DNA of 64,000 bases from Ferrimonas marina. GTDB taxonomy: Bacteria; Pseudomonadota; Gammaproteobacteria; Enterobacterales; Shewanellaceae. The DNA is taken from the NCBI RefSeq assembly GCF_900129905.1, contig NZ_FQXG01000002.1, positions 62,001-126,000 of the forward strand. Direction: 5' to 3'. Shown one piece after another: positions 34,853 through 44,710 of the stretch (positions within the stretch are counted from its first letter, which is position 1; every line of letters begins with the position of its first letter). Position numbers and translations under genes: made by a program. A model generated the notes under the pieces. The model was not told the origin of the DNA. It saw only the letters and a list, made by a program, of their open reading frames with translations, and made no database searches.

Positions 34853-36158
34853 GGTTAAATCCTTCTACCAAATGGTGCAATTGCGCCAGGCTGTCCTGAC
34901 GGGATTGGCCCTCATCCATGCCCTGGGACAGGAAGGCCTTGATCTGGGGCTGTACCTGAACCGCCAGGTCCAGCTGTTGGTCTTGCCCAGGCTGGTAACC
35001 GCCCAGAGGGATCAATGCCTTCACCTCGTTGTAGCGGGCATTGAGCTGGCGTACCTGCTGCATCGCCTGCAGCGTTTCCGGCTCGCTCAACTGGGCCGCC
35101 AGGCGGGAGGCCGAGGCATTAACATCGATGGCGGGGTACTGGCCCTGTTCGGCCAGCTCCCGGGTCAGCACGATATGACCATCGAGGATGGCCCGGGCGG
35201 CGTCCGCCACCGGGTCGTTCTGGTCGTCCCCCTCCACCAATACGGTATAGAGGGCGGTCAGGCTGCCGCGGGTAGACTCGCCGTTGCCGGCCAGCTCCAC
35301 CAGGGAAGGCAATTGGGTAAAGGCGGAAGGCGGGTAGCCCTTGGTGGCGGGCGGTTCACCCAGACTCAGGGCAATCTCACGTTGGGCCTGGGCATAGCGG
35401 GTCAGGGAGTCGACCAGCAGCAGTACGTTGTGGCCCTGGTCGCGGTAGCCAGCGGCGATGCGGTGACACAGGCGCATCGCCCGCAACCGCATCAGCGCAG
35501 TGGCATCGGCCGGCGCCACTACCACTACGGCCCGTTGACGGCCCGCCTCACCGAGGGAGTGCTCGATGAACTCACGGACCTCACGGCCCCGCTCACCCAC
35601 CAGCCCCACCACCACGATGTCAGCCTCGGTAAAGCGGGTCATCATCCCCAACAGCACCGATTTACCCACACCGGAGCCAGCAAACAGGCCCAGGCGTTGG
35701 CCCCGGCCGACGGGCAGCATGGAATTGATGGCACGCACGCCCACATCCAGGGGCTGGTCGATGGGCCGGCGCAGCAGCGGGTTAGGGGCTGTGATCCGCT
35801 CGCGGCACTGACGTACGCCGGTGAGCGGGCCCTTACCATCCAGCGGCTCGCCGCAACCATCCACGACCCGGCCCAGCAGGCCGGGGCCCACCGGTGCCGG
35901 AGAGACGCCGGAGAGGGGGCGCACCCGGGCACCAGGCACCAGGCCGTCGGTGGCGGTGATCGGCATCAGGCAGAGCAGATCCCGATCGAAGCCGACCACC
36001 TCCGCTTCCACCATGCTGCCATCCTGGCGCTCGACCAGGCAGCGTTCACCGGTGCCCAGTTCACAGCCAACCGCTTCCAGCAACAGACCATTGACTCGCA
36101 CCAGGCGGCCGTAGATCTGGGCCACCGGCACAGAGAGCCAATCAGCGTTGCTCACCAT
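34845..36158 (-). CDS. fliI: Flagellum-specific ATPase FliI
   Basis: A 437-residue export ATPase. Walker A AGSGVGKS is at 160-167, Walker B VLLLVDSLTRYAQAQREIAL near 255-275, and the type III ATPase signature PPATKGYPPSAF follows (about 279-290). I start at ATG 36156-36158, which has a GGAG site and the normal family length; the open frame runs to 36206 inside fliH. The first 17 bases overlap the fliH end. Confidence 0.96.
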   Translation of the reverse strand: MVSNADWLSVPVAQIYGRLVRVNGLLLEAVGCELGTGERCLVERQDGSMVEAEVVGFDRDLLCLMPITATDGLVPGARVRPLSGVSPAPVGPGLLGRVVDGCGEPLDGKGPLTGVRQCRERITAPNPLLRRPIDQPLDVGVRAINSMLPVGRGQRLGLFAGSGVGKSVLLGMMTRFTEADIVVVGLVGERGREVREFIEHSLGEAGRQRAVVVVAPADATALMRLRAMRLCHRIAAGYRDQGHNVLLLVDSLTRYAQAQREIALSLGEPPATKGYPPSAFTQLPSLVELAGNGESTRGSLTALYTVLVEGDDQNDPVADAARAILDGHIVLTRELAEQGQYPAIDVNASASRLAAQLSEPETLQAMQQVRQLNARYNEVKALIPLGGYQPGQDQQLDLAVQVQPQIKAFLSQGMDEGQSRQDSLAQLHHLVEGFNHG

Positions 36159-36864
36159 CGGACTCCATGCTGTCGAGGCGCTTGCGCACCTGCTCCATGC
36201 AGGCATCGAGGCGGGACTCTACCGAGGCATCGGCGTCCAGGTTATCGGACACCACGCGGCAGCCACCGGGGCTGATGCTGGGATCCGGCACCAGGGTCCA
36301 CTGCTTAGCACGCTCCGGCGCCAGCTCGCGGATCCGCTCACAGGCGCTGGGCTCCAGGTGGATCTTCAGGTCATCCTGGCCATCCGGCAGGGCCTGCAGG
36401 GTCTCCTCCACCAGGTTGAGCACCTGTTGCGGCTGCAAGGTCAGCTCACAGCGGATCACCTGCTGGGCGACCCGCTGGACCAACTCCAGGATCAGCTCCT
36501 GCTGCTGGCGAACCTGGCTCTGGTAGCCCTCCTCCAGCAGCTCTTTCATTGCGGCCAGCGGCACGATGGCGCTTTGCAGCTCCTCACGGGCCTGCCCCTG
36601 ACCGGCTTCTAAACCTTCCTGGCGACCGTTGGCAAAGCCCTGTTGGTGGCCGGACTCTTCGCCCTGGCGCTGACCATCGGCAAAGCCCGCTTCGTGGCCC
36701 TGCTGCAGGCCTTCCTGGTAACCTTTGTCAAAGCCCTCCTGGTAGCCCTGCCAGTTGTCGCCTTCGCCACTTTCGGTTGCCAGCCCCTCCTGGGGCAGCG
36801 GGGTGAAACGGTATAGCCGGGCACGACTGCCATCCAGTCGCCAGCGTTTGTCTTGCGCCATCAT
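36142..36864 (-). CDS. fliH: Flagellar export ATPase regulator FliH
   Basis: A 240-residue protein. The N-terminal half has a long run of Gly-x3-Gly heptads (GYQEGFDKGYQEGLQQGHEA and onward to about residue 100), the GxxxG ladder characteristic of FliH. The C-terminal half is the FliI-binding domain (ELVQRVAQQVIRCELTLQPQQ and CRVVSDNLDADASVESRLD). The start overlaps the fliG stop. Confidence 0.93.
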   Translation of the reverse strand: MMAQDKRWRLDGSRARLYRFTPLPQEGLATESGEGDNWQGYQEGFDKGYQEGLQQGHEAGFADGQRQGEESGHQQGFANGRQEGLEAGQGQAREELQSAIVPLAAMKELLEEGYQSQVRQQQELILELVQRVAQQVIRCELTLQPQQVLNLVEETLQALPDGQDDLKIHLEPSACERIRELAPERAKQWTLVPDPSISPGGCRVVSDNLDADASVESRLDACMEQVRKRLDSMESDGEQR

Positions 36865-37880
36865 TCCACCACTTGCTCTTCGTACAGTTGCAGCTCGAAC
36901 TCACCCGCTTCCATCATCTGGCGGGCAATCTGCATCACCTCGGTTCGGGCCGACTCAGCGCGGGACAGGGGCACCTGCCCCAGGGCCATCACCTGGGTCT
37001 CCAGGGATTGCGCCATACGCTTGGGCAGCGCCTCCATCAGCTTGCGCTTAAGCTCCAGGTCAACACCTTTCAGTGCCAGTGCCAGGGTCTCTTGCGGCAC
37101 TTCCTGCAGCAGCGACTGCAGCACCTCGTCGCTTTGACGACCGAGGATGATGAAGTCGAACATGTTCAGCTCCACCTCGGCCGCCAGGCGGTCGTCATGC
37201 AGCTTCAACATCTCCATCAGCTGACCACGGTCACCCTCGAAACGGTTGAGGATCCCGGCCACCTGGGACACCCCGGTCACCCGGGTGTGGGAGCGTTCGT
37301 TGGCCACCAGCAGGCAGCGATCCACCAGCTGTTTCAGCTCTTCGATCACGCCGCGGTCCAGCTCGCTGAGCTGGGCGATGCGCACCAGCAGTTCGTCGTG
37401 GCTGGCCACCGGCAGGCGCTGCAGTACCTGGGAGGCCGCTTCCGGCGGCAGCAGACCCAGCAGCACAGCCTGCAGCTGGGGATGCTCCGGCGCAATCTGA
37501 CGAGCCAGCAGCTGCGGCTCGACCCACTCCAGGCGCTGCACCAGGGTCTTGACCTCGTCGCCGTAGATGGAGTCCAGCAGGCCCTTGGCCAGCTGGTCGC
37601 CCAGGGCACTGTCCAGGGTGCGCTGCAGGTAACTGCGGCTGGCGCGGGCGATGCCCGCCTGGCTGCGGTAGTCCTCAAACAGGCGCTGCAGCACCAGCTC
37701 GGCGTCCTCCTGCTTGACGTTGGACAGACGCGCCATCACCTGGCTGACGTGCTGCACGTGCTGGCTGTTCATATGGGCCAGCACCTTGGCCGCCCCTTCG
37801 GAGCCCATGCTGACCAGCAGCATGGCCGACTGCTCTAGGCCGCTGAGATCGGACATCTTGGCTAACTCATTCGCGCTCAT
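36861..37880 (-). CDS. fliG: Flagellar motor switch protein FliG
   Basis: A 339-residue C-ring protein. MSDLSGLEQSAMLLVSMG, the central domain EHPQLQAVLLGLLPPEAASQVLQRLP (contains the EHPQ motif) and the C-terminal torque helix region AALALKGVDLELKRKLMEALPKRMAQSLE are all present. The EHPQ and following Gly-poor linker are intact. The last residues differ from polar FliG but keep acidic character. It overlaps fliF by 14 bases and fliH by four. Confidence 0.96.
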   Translation of the reverse strand: MSANELAKMSDLSGLEQSAMLLVSMGSEGAAKVLAHMNSQHVQHVSQVMARLSNVKQEDAELVLQRLFEDYRSQAGIARASRSYLQRTLDSALGDQLAKGLLDSIYGDEVKTLVQRLEWVEPQLLARQIAPEHPQLQAVLLGLLPPEAASQVLQRLPVASHDELLVRIAQLSELDRGVIEELKQLVDRCLLVANERSHTRVTGVSQVAGILNRFEGDRGQLMEMLKLHDDRLAAEVELNMFDFIILGRQSDEVLQSLLQEVPQETLALALKGVDLELKRKLMEALPKRMAQSLETQVMALGQVPLSRAESARTEVMQIARQMMEAGEFELQLYEEQVVE

Positions 37881-39480
37881 TGTTGCTCATCCATTGGGTC
37901 AGTACCTCGGCGACACGCGCCGGTTCTTCGTTGGCCAGCAGGCTCAGGTGCTCAAGCTGGACAGACAGGGCGGAGCCCGGCGGCGGCAGCTCCGGCAGAT
38001 CGCTCTTGATCGGCTCCATCATCGGCAGGTTGGCCGCTTGCTCGGCTTCCTCCAGCGCCTTCTCCGCCTCAACGGTGCGGGTCAGGTGTTTCACCAGCGG
38101 GCGCAGCACGAACAGCATCAGGCCCAGGGCCAGCAGGGTGCCAATGATGTAACGCAGGTAGACCTGGTACTCCTGGCTCTGCCACCACGGCAGCGGCTCC
38201 ATCTCCGGCATCAACTGGGTAGCAAACGGGAACTGGGTCAGCGACAGGGTGTCACCTCGGGCCATATCCAGGCCGATGGCGTCGGTTACCATCTGCTCCA
38301 GCTGGGCGTTCTGGGCAGCATCAAAGGCCACCACTTCGCTGTTGAGCAGCACCGAGACCGACAGGCGCTCCAGTTGCGCTTGCTGGAAGCGGGTGTGGCG
38401 TACCGCGCGGCTGGTGTCGAACTGACGATCCGCCTGGTTGGAGATGTTGCGGCTGTTGCCCGGCTCGGCCTCTTCGTTGTCGGTGGCCGGCGGTTGGTTG
38501 GCCAGCGCACCGGGGATACCGATGGCCAGATCCGCGTTGCGATCCTCGGTGCGGGTGGACTCGCGCAGCACCACGGTGGACTCCGGATCCACCTGTTCGC
38601 GGGTCTCCTCCACCTGGTCAAAATTCATTCTTGCGGCGATCTGCACCCGGTAGTTGCCGTAGCCCAACACCGGCAGCAGCATCTCGTTGACCCGCTGGGT
38701 CAGGGTCTGCTCCAGCTGGCTGGTGTAACCCAGTTGACGATCGGAGGCGCGGCTCATGTCCTGGGCCAACTCCAGATCGGCCGTGAGCAGGCGACCGGAC
38801 TGGTCCACCACCGACACACCGGTAGGGCTCATGCCGCTGACGGCACCGGACACCAGGTTAACAATGGACTCCACCTGGTCCGGCTTGAGGTTGGCGCCGG
38901 CGTAGAGCTCCAGCATCACGGACGCACTGGGCTTCTCCGGTTGCTGGCGGATAAACAGGGTCCGCTTGGGGATGGCCAGGTGCACCCGGGCACTGCGCAC
39001 CGCCTTCATCGCCATGATGGTGCGCGACAGCTCACCCTCCAGGCCATGACGGTAACGGGCCTCTTCCAGGAACTGGCTGCTGCCCAGGGCACCGGCCTTG
39101 TCCAGCAGTTCCATCCCTTCCGGCATCTTGGCGCGGATGCCACGGCCGGCCAGGATCATCCGGGCACGGCCCAGCTGATCTTCCAGCACCAGGATCTGGC
39201 CGGTGTCGGCCTGCATCCGGTAGGCGATCTTCTCGGACTCCAGCACCTCGATCACCTCGGCGCTATCGAAGCCCTCCTGGATGCCATACAACGGGCGGTA
39301 TCCGCGGCTGGCGGTCCACAGCATCAGCACAATCACGGTGGCCACCACGGTGGCCATCACCGCGATCAGCAGCACCTGGCGGTCACTGCGGCTGGCGCTT
39401 TGCCAGCGTCCGACCACGGCTTTCATTTGGTTGAGGATACCCCCCTGAGGGGCTATCGGCTCGGCGGTTGCGGTTGTCAT
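37867..39480 (-). CDS. fliF: Flagellar MS-ring protein FliF
   Basis: A 537-residue MS-ring protein. The first transmembrane helix is at about 36-56, followed by YRPLYGIQEGFDSAEVIEVLE and the ring-building motifs KTLFIR-type KRTLFIRQQPEKPSASVML (about 172-190). The second transmembrane helix is near 450-470, and the cytoplasmic FliG-binding tail ends PARVAEVLTQWMSNNE. All standard parts are present. Confidence 0.96.
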   Translation of the reverse strand: MTTATAEPIAPQGGILNQMKAVVGRWQSASRSDRQVLLIAVMATVVATVIVLMLWTASRGYRPLYGIQEGFDSAEVIEVLESEKIAYRMQADTGQILVLEDQLGRARMILAGRGIRAKMPEGMELLDKAGALGSSQFLEEARYRHGLEGELSRTIMAMKAVRSARVHLAIPKRTLFIRQQPEKPSASVMLELYAGANLKPDQVESIVNLVSGAVSGMSPTGVSVVDQSGRLLTADLELAQDMSRASDRQLGYTSQLEQTLTQRVNEMLLPVLGYGNYRVQIAARMNFDQVEETREQVDPESTVVLRESTRTEDRNADLAIGIPGALANQPPATDNEEAEPGNSRNISNQADRQFDTSRAVRHTRFQQAQLERLSVSVLLNSEVVAFDAAQNAQLEQMVTDAIGLDMARGDTLSLTQFPFATQLMPEMEPLPWWQSQEYQVYLRYIIGTLLALGLMLFVLRPLVKHLTRTVEAEKALEEAEQAANLPMMEPIKSDLPELPPPGSALSVQLEHLSLLANEEPARVAEVLTQWMSNNERE

Positions 39481-39493
39481 GCTTTAACTGTCC

Positions 39494-39841
39494 TTACAAC
39501 GGCATCTTCATCACGTCGTCAAACGCGGCGACAAGCTTGTTGCGCACCTGAACCAGGGCACTGAAACTGAGGCTGGCTTTCTGTGAGGCCACCATGGCCC
39601 CCACCAGATCCTCGCTACGACCCAGGTCCACGTCGGTCCGGATCTGGTCGGCGTGGATCTGGTCGGCATTGATGGCGTTCACCTTCTGATTCATCAGTTG
39701 GCTGAACTTGGGCGCGGAGACCCCGGCAAAGGGTTGATCCAGCCCATTGGGGCGAATGGTGATGGCCCCTTGGGCCAACTCTTTATTGAGCTGGAGCTTC
39801 TCCAGCATGCTGTGTTGACTCAAGGCGATAGAGGAAGACAT
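39494..39841 (-). CDS. fliE: MS-ring to rod adapter FliE
   Basis: A 115-residue adapter linking FliF to the rod. The C-terminal half DLVGAMVASQKASLSFSALVQVRNKLVAAFDDVMKM is the FliE hallmark. I use ATG 39839-39841 (GGAG site seven bases upstream) rather than the preceding in-frame TTG. It is 18 bases after lafK. Confidence 0.94.
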   Translation of the reverse strand: MSSSIALSQHSMLEKLQLNKELAQGAITIRPNGLDQPFAGVSAPKFSQLMNQKVNAINADQIHADQIRTDVDLGRSEDLVGAMVASQKASLSFSALVQVRNKLVAAFDDVMKMPL

Positions 39842-39859
39842 CAAGTTCTCCGGTTCAGC

Positions 39860-41167
39860 TTATGCGGCGTGCGTCGCGGCCAGCGCGGCATCGACATCGA
39901 TACCGGCTTCACGCATCTGCGCCATCTTGTAACGTAGGGAGCGGGTGGTCATGCTCAGGGCTTCCGCGGTCTTGCTGCGGTTGCCGCCATGACGGCGCAG
40001 GGTATCCAGCACGTACTGGAACTCGGCTTGGCGCTTGGAGGCCTTCAGCCCGCTTTCACTCTCCACCGGCATCACGGCGACGCTGGCACAACTGGCCTGG
40101 GGCAGCCCCAGATCCGCCAGTTGCAGGGTTTGACCACGGCGCAGCACCAGGGCGCGCTGCACGGTGTTTTCCAGTTCACGCACGTTGCCGGGCCAATCGT
40201 GGGCCATCAGCGCCATGCGGGCGGGTTCACTGAAATGACAACCATCCGGGCCGGTCAGCTCTTTGAAGCGGGTGAGGAAGAACTCCGCCAGGGGCAGAAT
40301 ATCTTCACGCCGCTCGCGCAGCGGCAGCAGCTTCAGCGGCAGCACGTCCAGACGGTAAAACAGGTCTTCACGGAAGCGGCCCTCGGCGACGGCCTTGGCC
40401 AAATCCTGATTAGTGGCGGCGATCACCCGGATATCCAGGGGGATGGTCTTGTGGCTGCCCAGCCGCTCCACCGAACGCTCCTGCAGCACCCGCAGCAGCT
40501 TGGCCTGCAGCATCAGCGGCATCTCGGCGATCTCATCCAGCAGCAAAGTGCCGCCGTTGGCGGCCTCAAAGGTGCCGGCCTTATCGGCGTGGGCGCCGGT
40601 GAAGGCACCTTTGACGTGGCCAAACAGCAGAGACTCAAGCATGGATTCGGGGATGGCGGCGCAGTTAACGGCGATGAAGGGGCCACCACTGCGGGGGGAT
40701 TGGCGATGGATAAAGCGGGAGACCTGCTCCTTGCCGGTACCGGACTCACCGGTGAGCAGCACCGAGGCATCGGTCTGGGCGGCGCGCTGGGCCAGCATCA
40801 GGGTCTGGCGAGATTTGGCGGACACCGCCACCATGGCGTTCTGATCCTGCTCAAGGCTCACCAGCCGCTTCAGCAGGTTGACCAGCTGGTCACCGTCCAG
40901 CGGCAGCAGCAGGTAGTCCTGGGCGCCGAGCTCCATCGCGGCGCTGGCGATCTCGGACTGCTCCGGCTCGACCAGGGCGATGCGGTGGCGGCACTGGCAC
41001 GCGGCCAGACGCTGGGCAATCTCACTGGCGCTGCAGTGGCTCAGGTCCACCAGACCTACCCAACCTTGGGCACTGTCGGTCAGTTGGTAGCCCTGCAGCT
41101 CCAGTTGCGACACCAACAGGGTGGGCAGCTGGCAGCATGCCAGCGAGATGGGGTTAGTGGTCGGCAT
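39860..41167 (-). CDS. lafK: Sigma-54-dependent lateral flagellar regulator LafK
   Basis: A 435-residue enhancer-binding protein. The N-terminal 110 residues resemble a receiver fold but lack the acidic pocket and phosphoacceptor, so activity is probably set by abundance. The AAA+ domain has Walker A GESGTGKE (140-147), the sigma-54 contact loop GAFTGA (187-192) and Walker B LLLDEIAE (208-215). The Fis-type helix-turn-helix ends the protein ([22 protein letters not shown], about 392-415). Start ATG 41165-41167 has AGGAG; the earlier GTG is too close to it. It should activate the flgB promoter at 32813. It overlaps motY and leads into fliE. Confidence 0.92.
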   Translation of the reverse strand: MPTTNPISLACCQLPTLLVSQLELQGYQLTDSAQGWVGLVDLSHCSASEIAQRLAACQCRHRIALVEPEQSEIASAAMELGAQDYLLLPLDGDQLVNLLKRLVSLEQDQNAMVAVSAKSRQTLMLAQRAAQTDASVLLTGESGTGKEQVSRFIHRQSPRSGGPFIAVNCAAIPESMLESLLFGHVKGAFTGAHADKAGTFEAANGGTLLLDEIAEMPLMLQAKLLRVLQERSVERLGSHKTIPLDIRVIAATNQDLAKAVAEGRFREDLFYRLDVLPLKLLPLRERREDILPLAEFFLTRFKELTGPDGCHFSEPARMALMAHDWPGNVRELENTVQRALVLRRGQTLQLADLGLPQASCASVAVMPVESESGLKASKRQAEFQYVLDTLRRHGGNRSKTAEALSMTTRSLRYKMAQMREAGIDVDAALAATHAA

Positions 41168-42044
41168 GGGCACTCTCCTTGGCCAGCACCAGCCGCACTT
41201 CCACGCGGCGATTCTTGTTGCGGCCAGAGGCAGTGGCGTTGCTTACCAGCGGGTAACGCTGGCCATGGCCGCGGACCTCGATCATCGACTCCGGCACGCC
41301 CTGCTCCACCAGCATGGCGGACAGCTCATCGGCCCGCTGACGTGACAGCACCAGGTTGGCCAGGTGATCGCCAACGTTGTCGCTGTGGCCATCAATCAAC
41401 ACCTCCGCCACCCGGCGATCGGCATCCACGTAGGCAGCAATGGCATTGACCAGCTGCGCCTTGGTCGCCGCCGGCAGCATCTGCCCCGGGGCGTATTGGA
41501 AGGTGACATGGCGTACCACCGAATAGGGCTGCGGTACCACCTGGCCGGCACAGGCACGAAACTCCCGCAACGGGCGCTTCACCGAGACCGGCTCAATCTC
41601 CAGCTGGTAATCACGACCATCCGCCAGACTCAGGGTCATGCCGATCCCCCAGCCCTGCTCCAGGGCATCGAGGTAGCCGGTGCTACCGGCCTCCAGGCGA
41701 CCGTGCTGCCCTTGCCACTGCCAGTCCCGGCTCAAGCTCTGGCCCGGCTGCTGATGCAGCCACACCGGCGAGCGCAGGTTACTGCGAGTGGCCTTGGGCT
41801 GCTCAGCGAGCCAGTCGGCCTGCAGCGTCATCACCATCGGCTGGCCCGGCTGGCGACTCATCGCCAGGGTGCCAAAACCGTCCACGGCGTGGGTCAGCTG
41901 ACAACCAAAGCGATCGCCTTGGAAATGCCAGTCGACGCCATCAATGGCGGTGGCGTATTGCGCGGGAGCCCGTTCCTTGGCTACGGCACCCAGCGCCATA
42001 CATCCGCAAACAACTGCAATTAACCCTTTTCTCTTTTTATTCAT
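41154..42044 (-). CDS. motY: MotY-like stator-ring protein with OmpA domain
   Basis: A 296-residue periplasmic protein. A signal peptide ends near residue 22 (ALGAVAKE). The N-terminal domain (about 25-155) has the MotY style [19 protein letters not shown]. The C-terminal OmpA-like domain binds peptidoglycan (about 165-290): [22 protein letters not shown], and [11 protein letters not shown]. MotY forms the T ring that helps stators assemble. It is the first gene of the motY-lafK-fliEFGHIJ operon. The stator genes themselves are not here. Confidence 0.88.
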   Translation of the reverse strand: MNKKRKGLIAVVCGCMALGAVAKERAPAQYATAIDGVDWHFQGDRFGCQLTHAVDGFGTLAMSRQPGQPMVMTLQADWLAEQPKATRSNLRSPVWLHQQPGQSLSRDWQWQGQHGRLEAGSTGYLDALEQGWGIGMTLSLADGRDYQLEIEPVSVKRPLREFRACAGQVVPQPYSVVRHVTFQYAPGQMLPAATKAQLVNAIAAYVDADRRVAEVLIDGHSDNVGDHLANLVLSRQRADELSAMLVEQGVPESMIEVRGHGQRYPLVSNATASGRNKNRRVEVRLVLAKESAHADH

Positions 42045-42452
42045 GGTCCGCGTTGCCTAACCTTGGCGATTGCACCCTCAAAATACGAGGATCTTTAAAT
42101 TCAGGGACATAAGTTAATATCTAACGGAATCAAAAAGCAATATTGAAATCCAGTTTTTATAACTGCTATGGTATCGCCTCAAACCCAGAGCCGATGCGGG
42201 TTTGCGGGATTTTTAAGCGCCATCAAAATGACACTGACAACATTTTGTTGACACGTCAGAATCCCGACGGAGCACAGAATTTTGACGGCATATTATTTGG
42301 ATTAATTCCAAGTTGTATTTTGTCTAAATAGATAATAAAACGGTCATCTGTTGCCTATATATATGCGTTCAAAAACTCAGATCGATAATTGTTTTTGAGC
42401 ACGCTCACATAAAGCGACAAATAGCCAATACCCGACACATTTAGGGATGTAG
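42045..42452. promoter_or_regulatory. AT-rich divergent control region of the flagellar locus
   Basis: This 408-base gap separates motY-lafK-fliE... (minus) from fliM... (plus) and is visibly richer in A and T than any other part of the flagellar locus. It contains a CAAACCC/GGGTTTG hairpin (42180-42186 with 42198-42204), TTGACA at 42249-42254, and several TATA-like blocks. I found no sigma-54 or sigma-28 consensus, so the master operon is probably driven by sigma-70 with a xenogeneic silencer or surface-sensing regulators acting here. Confidence 0.55.
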
Positions 42453-43334
42453 ATGATGAAGACCACCGCCAAAGCGATGGTGTTGCCCGCGGCCAGCAAT
42501 ACCGCCTACCGACCTGTTGCCCTGGTGCAAGAGCGGTTGGCCCGAAGCCGGCTGCTGATGGAGTTGGAAAAACGTCATCGTGCCGTATTGGACGCGGTGA
42601 CCCAGGTGCTTGCCCCCGGTGCCGCCCTGGCCCAGTCTCCCATCCGCGATGCCCAGGTACAGCGGGACGCAGAGTCCGCCGTCCTGGACCCGGCCCTGGC
42701 CTGGTTCCAGTTGAGCCTGGAGCGTCAGCCGATGGCTTGGTGGGGGATCGATCGCTGCAGCCTGGATCAGCTGGCCAGCAGCTACTACGGTGGCAGCAGC
42801 CCGAGTCTGGTGACCCCGCTGCGCGCCCCCAGCCAGTCGGAGCTGCGCCTGATTAAGCGACTGATGATCGGCGCCCTGGACAGCCTGCGTGCCGAAGGTC
42901 TGGAGCTGGACCCCAACCAGCTGGAGCTGGAACCCATTGGCCATGATCAGCCGGTGCCGGCCCCATTGAGCTGGCAGTTCGACTGGCAGCGGGAAGAGCC
43001 GCTGCCGCCGATGCGCTGGCTGCTCAGCGACGCCGCCCTGGCCCGACTGACCATTGCCCCCAGCCGCCCTGAAGTGGCCAAGGACCTGTCTGCCCAACTC
43101 AAGCGCAAGCTGCATCAACTGCCGCTGCGCCTGTCGCTGGACCTGGCACGCCAGTCACTGCCGGCGATGGCGATCGACTCGCTGCAGCCCGGCGAGATCC
43201 TGCCGGTTAACCTGCTGCATCGCACCCCGGTGTCCGTCGGTGGACGCCCCATTTTCCACGCCAGCGTGCACACCCAACAGGGTCAGCTGGTGGCCAAGCT
43301 TACCCAAGAATTACATCAACACGAGGATTCATGA
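42453..43334 (+). CDS. fliM: Divergent FliM-like switch protein
   Basis: A 293-residue protein at the fliM position, immediately before fliN. The central SSYYGGSSPSL followed by APSQSELRLIKRLM resembles the FliM middle domain, and the C-terminal SpoA-like domain (about 215-288) reads LDLARQSLPAMAIDSLQPGEILPV. It is shorter than typical FliM (about 320-360) and lacks the N-terminal EIDALL peptide that binds phospho-CheY; the start is instead basic and Arg-rich. It is best described as a lateral-type FliM. Whether the motor can switch is therefore doubtful. ATG 42453 has AGGG upstream. Confidence 0.75.
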   Translation: MMKTTAKAMVLPAASNTAYRPVALVQERLARSRLLMELEKRHRAVLDAVTQVLAPGAALAQSPIRDAQVQRDAESAVLDPALAWFQLSLERQPMAWWGIDRCSLDQLASSYYGGSSPSLVTPLRAPSQSELRLIKRLMIGALDSLRAEGLELDPNQLELEPIGHDQPVPAPLSWQFDWQREEPLPPMRWLLSDAALARLTIAPSRPEVAKDLSAQLKRKLHQLPLRLSLDLARQSLPAMAIDSLQPGEILPVNLLHRTPVSVGGRPIFHASVHTQQGQLVAKLTQELHQHEDS

Positions 43335-43699
43335 TGTCCGAGGATACCCTGCTGCTCGACGACGATCTGTTGTTGGACGACGACCTGTTTGGTGGCGAAA
43401 CCGAGACCGTTGCCAGCCCCGCCGAGACGCAAGCCAAGCCGGTTCGCGACATGCAGTTCTTTTCTCACCTGCCGGTGCAGGTGTCGCTGGAACTGGCCAG
43501 TGCTGAGCTGAGCCTGGGCGAGCTGATGGCCATGGGCGAAGGGGACATCGTTGCCCTGGACCGCATGGTGGGCGAACCGCTGGACCTGCGCGTCAACGGC
43601 ACCCTGCTGGGCCGCGGTGAAGTGGTGGAAGTGAACGGCCGCTATGGCGTGCGTTTGCTGGAAGTGGAAGCCTCCAAGCTGAGCACCGCAGGTAACTGA
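43331..43699 (+). CDS. fliN: Flagellar motor switch protein FliN
   Basis: A 122-residue protein. An acidic, Asp/Leu-repetitive N-terminus ([14 protein letters not shown]) precedes the SpoA domain: [40 protein letters not shown] (in pieces) and the ending [10 protein letters not shown]. The start overlaps fliM (ATGATG), giving coupled translation and the fixed FliM:FliN ratio seen in other C rings. Confidence 0.93.
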   Translation: MMSEDTLLLDDDLLLDDDLFGGETETVASPAETQAKPVRDMQFFSHLPVQVSLELASAELSLGELMAMGEGDIVALDRMVGEPLDLRVNGTLLGRGEVVEVNGRYGVRLLEVEASKLSTAGN

Positions 43700-43703
43700 C
43701 GTA

Positions 43704-44435
43704 ATGAAACACTGGTGGTGGGGGTTGTTGCTGCTCAGCCCGAGCGTGTTCGCCAACACAGATCTGACCCTGTTTACCCTGAGTGACGGTGAGGCCAGCC
43801 AGGACTTGAGCGTGAAGCTGGAGATCCTGGCGCTGATGACGGCGCTCTCCCTGCTGCCGGCCATGCTGCTGATGATGACCAGCTTTACCCGCATCATCAT
43901 CGTCTTGGCGGTGCTGCGACAGGCACTGGGTCTGCAGCAAAGTCCCCCCAACAAGTTGTTGGTGGGGATAGCCCTGACCCTCACCCTGTTCATCATGCGC
44001 CCGGTGTGGCAAGAGATCACCACCAGTGCCTATATCCCCTACGACGCCGGCGAGATCGATCTGCGTGAAGCGGTCGCCATCGCCGAGGTGCCGCTGCGGG
44101 AGTTTATGCTGGGACAGACCCGGGAGACCGATCTGGAGAAGATGCTCAAGATCGCCGGCGAGCCCATCGACACCCCGCTGGCGGAGATCGACTTCACCAT
44201 CCTGATGCCCGCCTTTGTGCTCAGTGAGCTCAAGACCGCGTTCCAGATAGGCTTCTTGCTGTTCCTGCCCTTCCTGGTGATCGATCTGGTGGTGGCTTCA
44301 GTGCTGATGTCCATGGGTATGATGATGCTCTCCCCCTTGATCATCTCCCTGCCCTTTAAGCTGATGGTGTTTGTCCTGGTGGACGGCTGGGCCATGACCG
44401 TCGGTACCCTCTCCAACAGTTTCGGGATGGGCTAG
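43704..44435 (+). CDS. fliP: Flagellar export gate protein FliP
   Basis: A 243-residue export-gate subunit. A cleavable signal sequence is followed by [33 protein letters not shown], the FliP hallmark, and the C-terminal block [38 protein letters not shown]. No fliO is present between fliN and fliP, as is common in compact flagellar clusters. Confidence 0.96.
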   Translation: MKHWWWGLLLLSPSVFANTDLTLFTLSDGEASQDLSVKLEILALMTALSLLPAMLLMMTSFTRIIIVLAVLRQALGLQQSPPNKLLVGIALTLTLFIMRPVWQEITTSAYIPYDAGEIDLREAVAIAEVPLREFMLGQTRETDLEKMLKIAGEPIDTPLAEIDFTILMPAFVLSELKTAFQIGFLLFLPFLVIDLVVASVLMSMGMMMLSPLIISLPFKLMVFVLVDGWAMTVGTLSNSFGMG

Positions 44436-44437
44436 CG

Positions 44438-44707
44438 ATGGAACCCAGTCAAATTACCACCATCTTTGCCGATGCCATCTTCCTGGTGGTGTCTGCGGTG
44501 GGCGTGCTGATCCTGCCGGGCATGGCCATCGGCCTGGTGATCGCCGTATTCCAGGCCGCCACCTCGGTCAATGAACAGACCCTTTCTTTTCTGCCCAAGC
44601 TGATCATCACCCTGCTGATGGTGGTGTTTGCCGGCAACTGGTTGCTGATCAAGCTGGGTGATCTGTTCGCCCGGCTGTTTCACGACATCCCCCTGCTCAT
44701 CGGTTAA
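44438..44707 (+). CDS. fliQ: Flagellar export gate protein FliQ
   Basis: An 89-residue two-helix protein. LPGMAIGLVIAVFQAATSVNEQTLSFLPKL is the conserved FliQ centre. It is two bases after fliP and three before fliR. Confidence 0.96.
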   Translation: MEPSQITTIFADAIFLVVSAVGVLILPGMAIGLVIAVFQAATSVNEQTLSFLPKLIITLLMVVFAGNWLLIKLGDLFARLFHDIPLLIG

Positions 44708-44710
44708 GCC

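Noticed and set aside
42405-42440. Sigma-28 promoter before fliM
   Set aside because: TAAA and a GCCAATAC-like block are present, but the spacing is about five bases too short.
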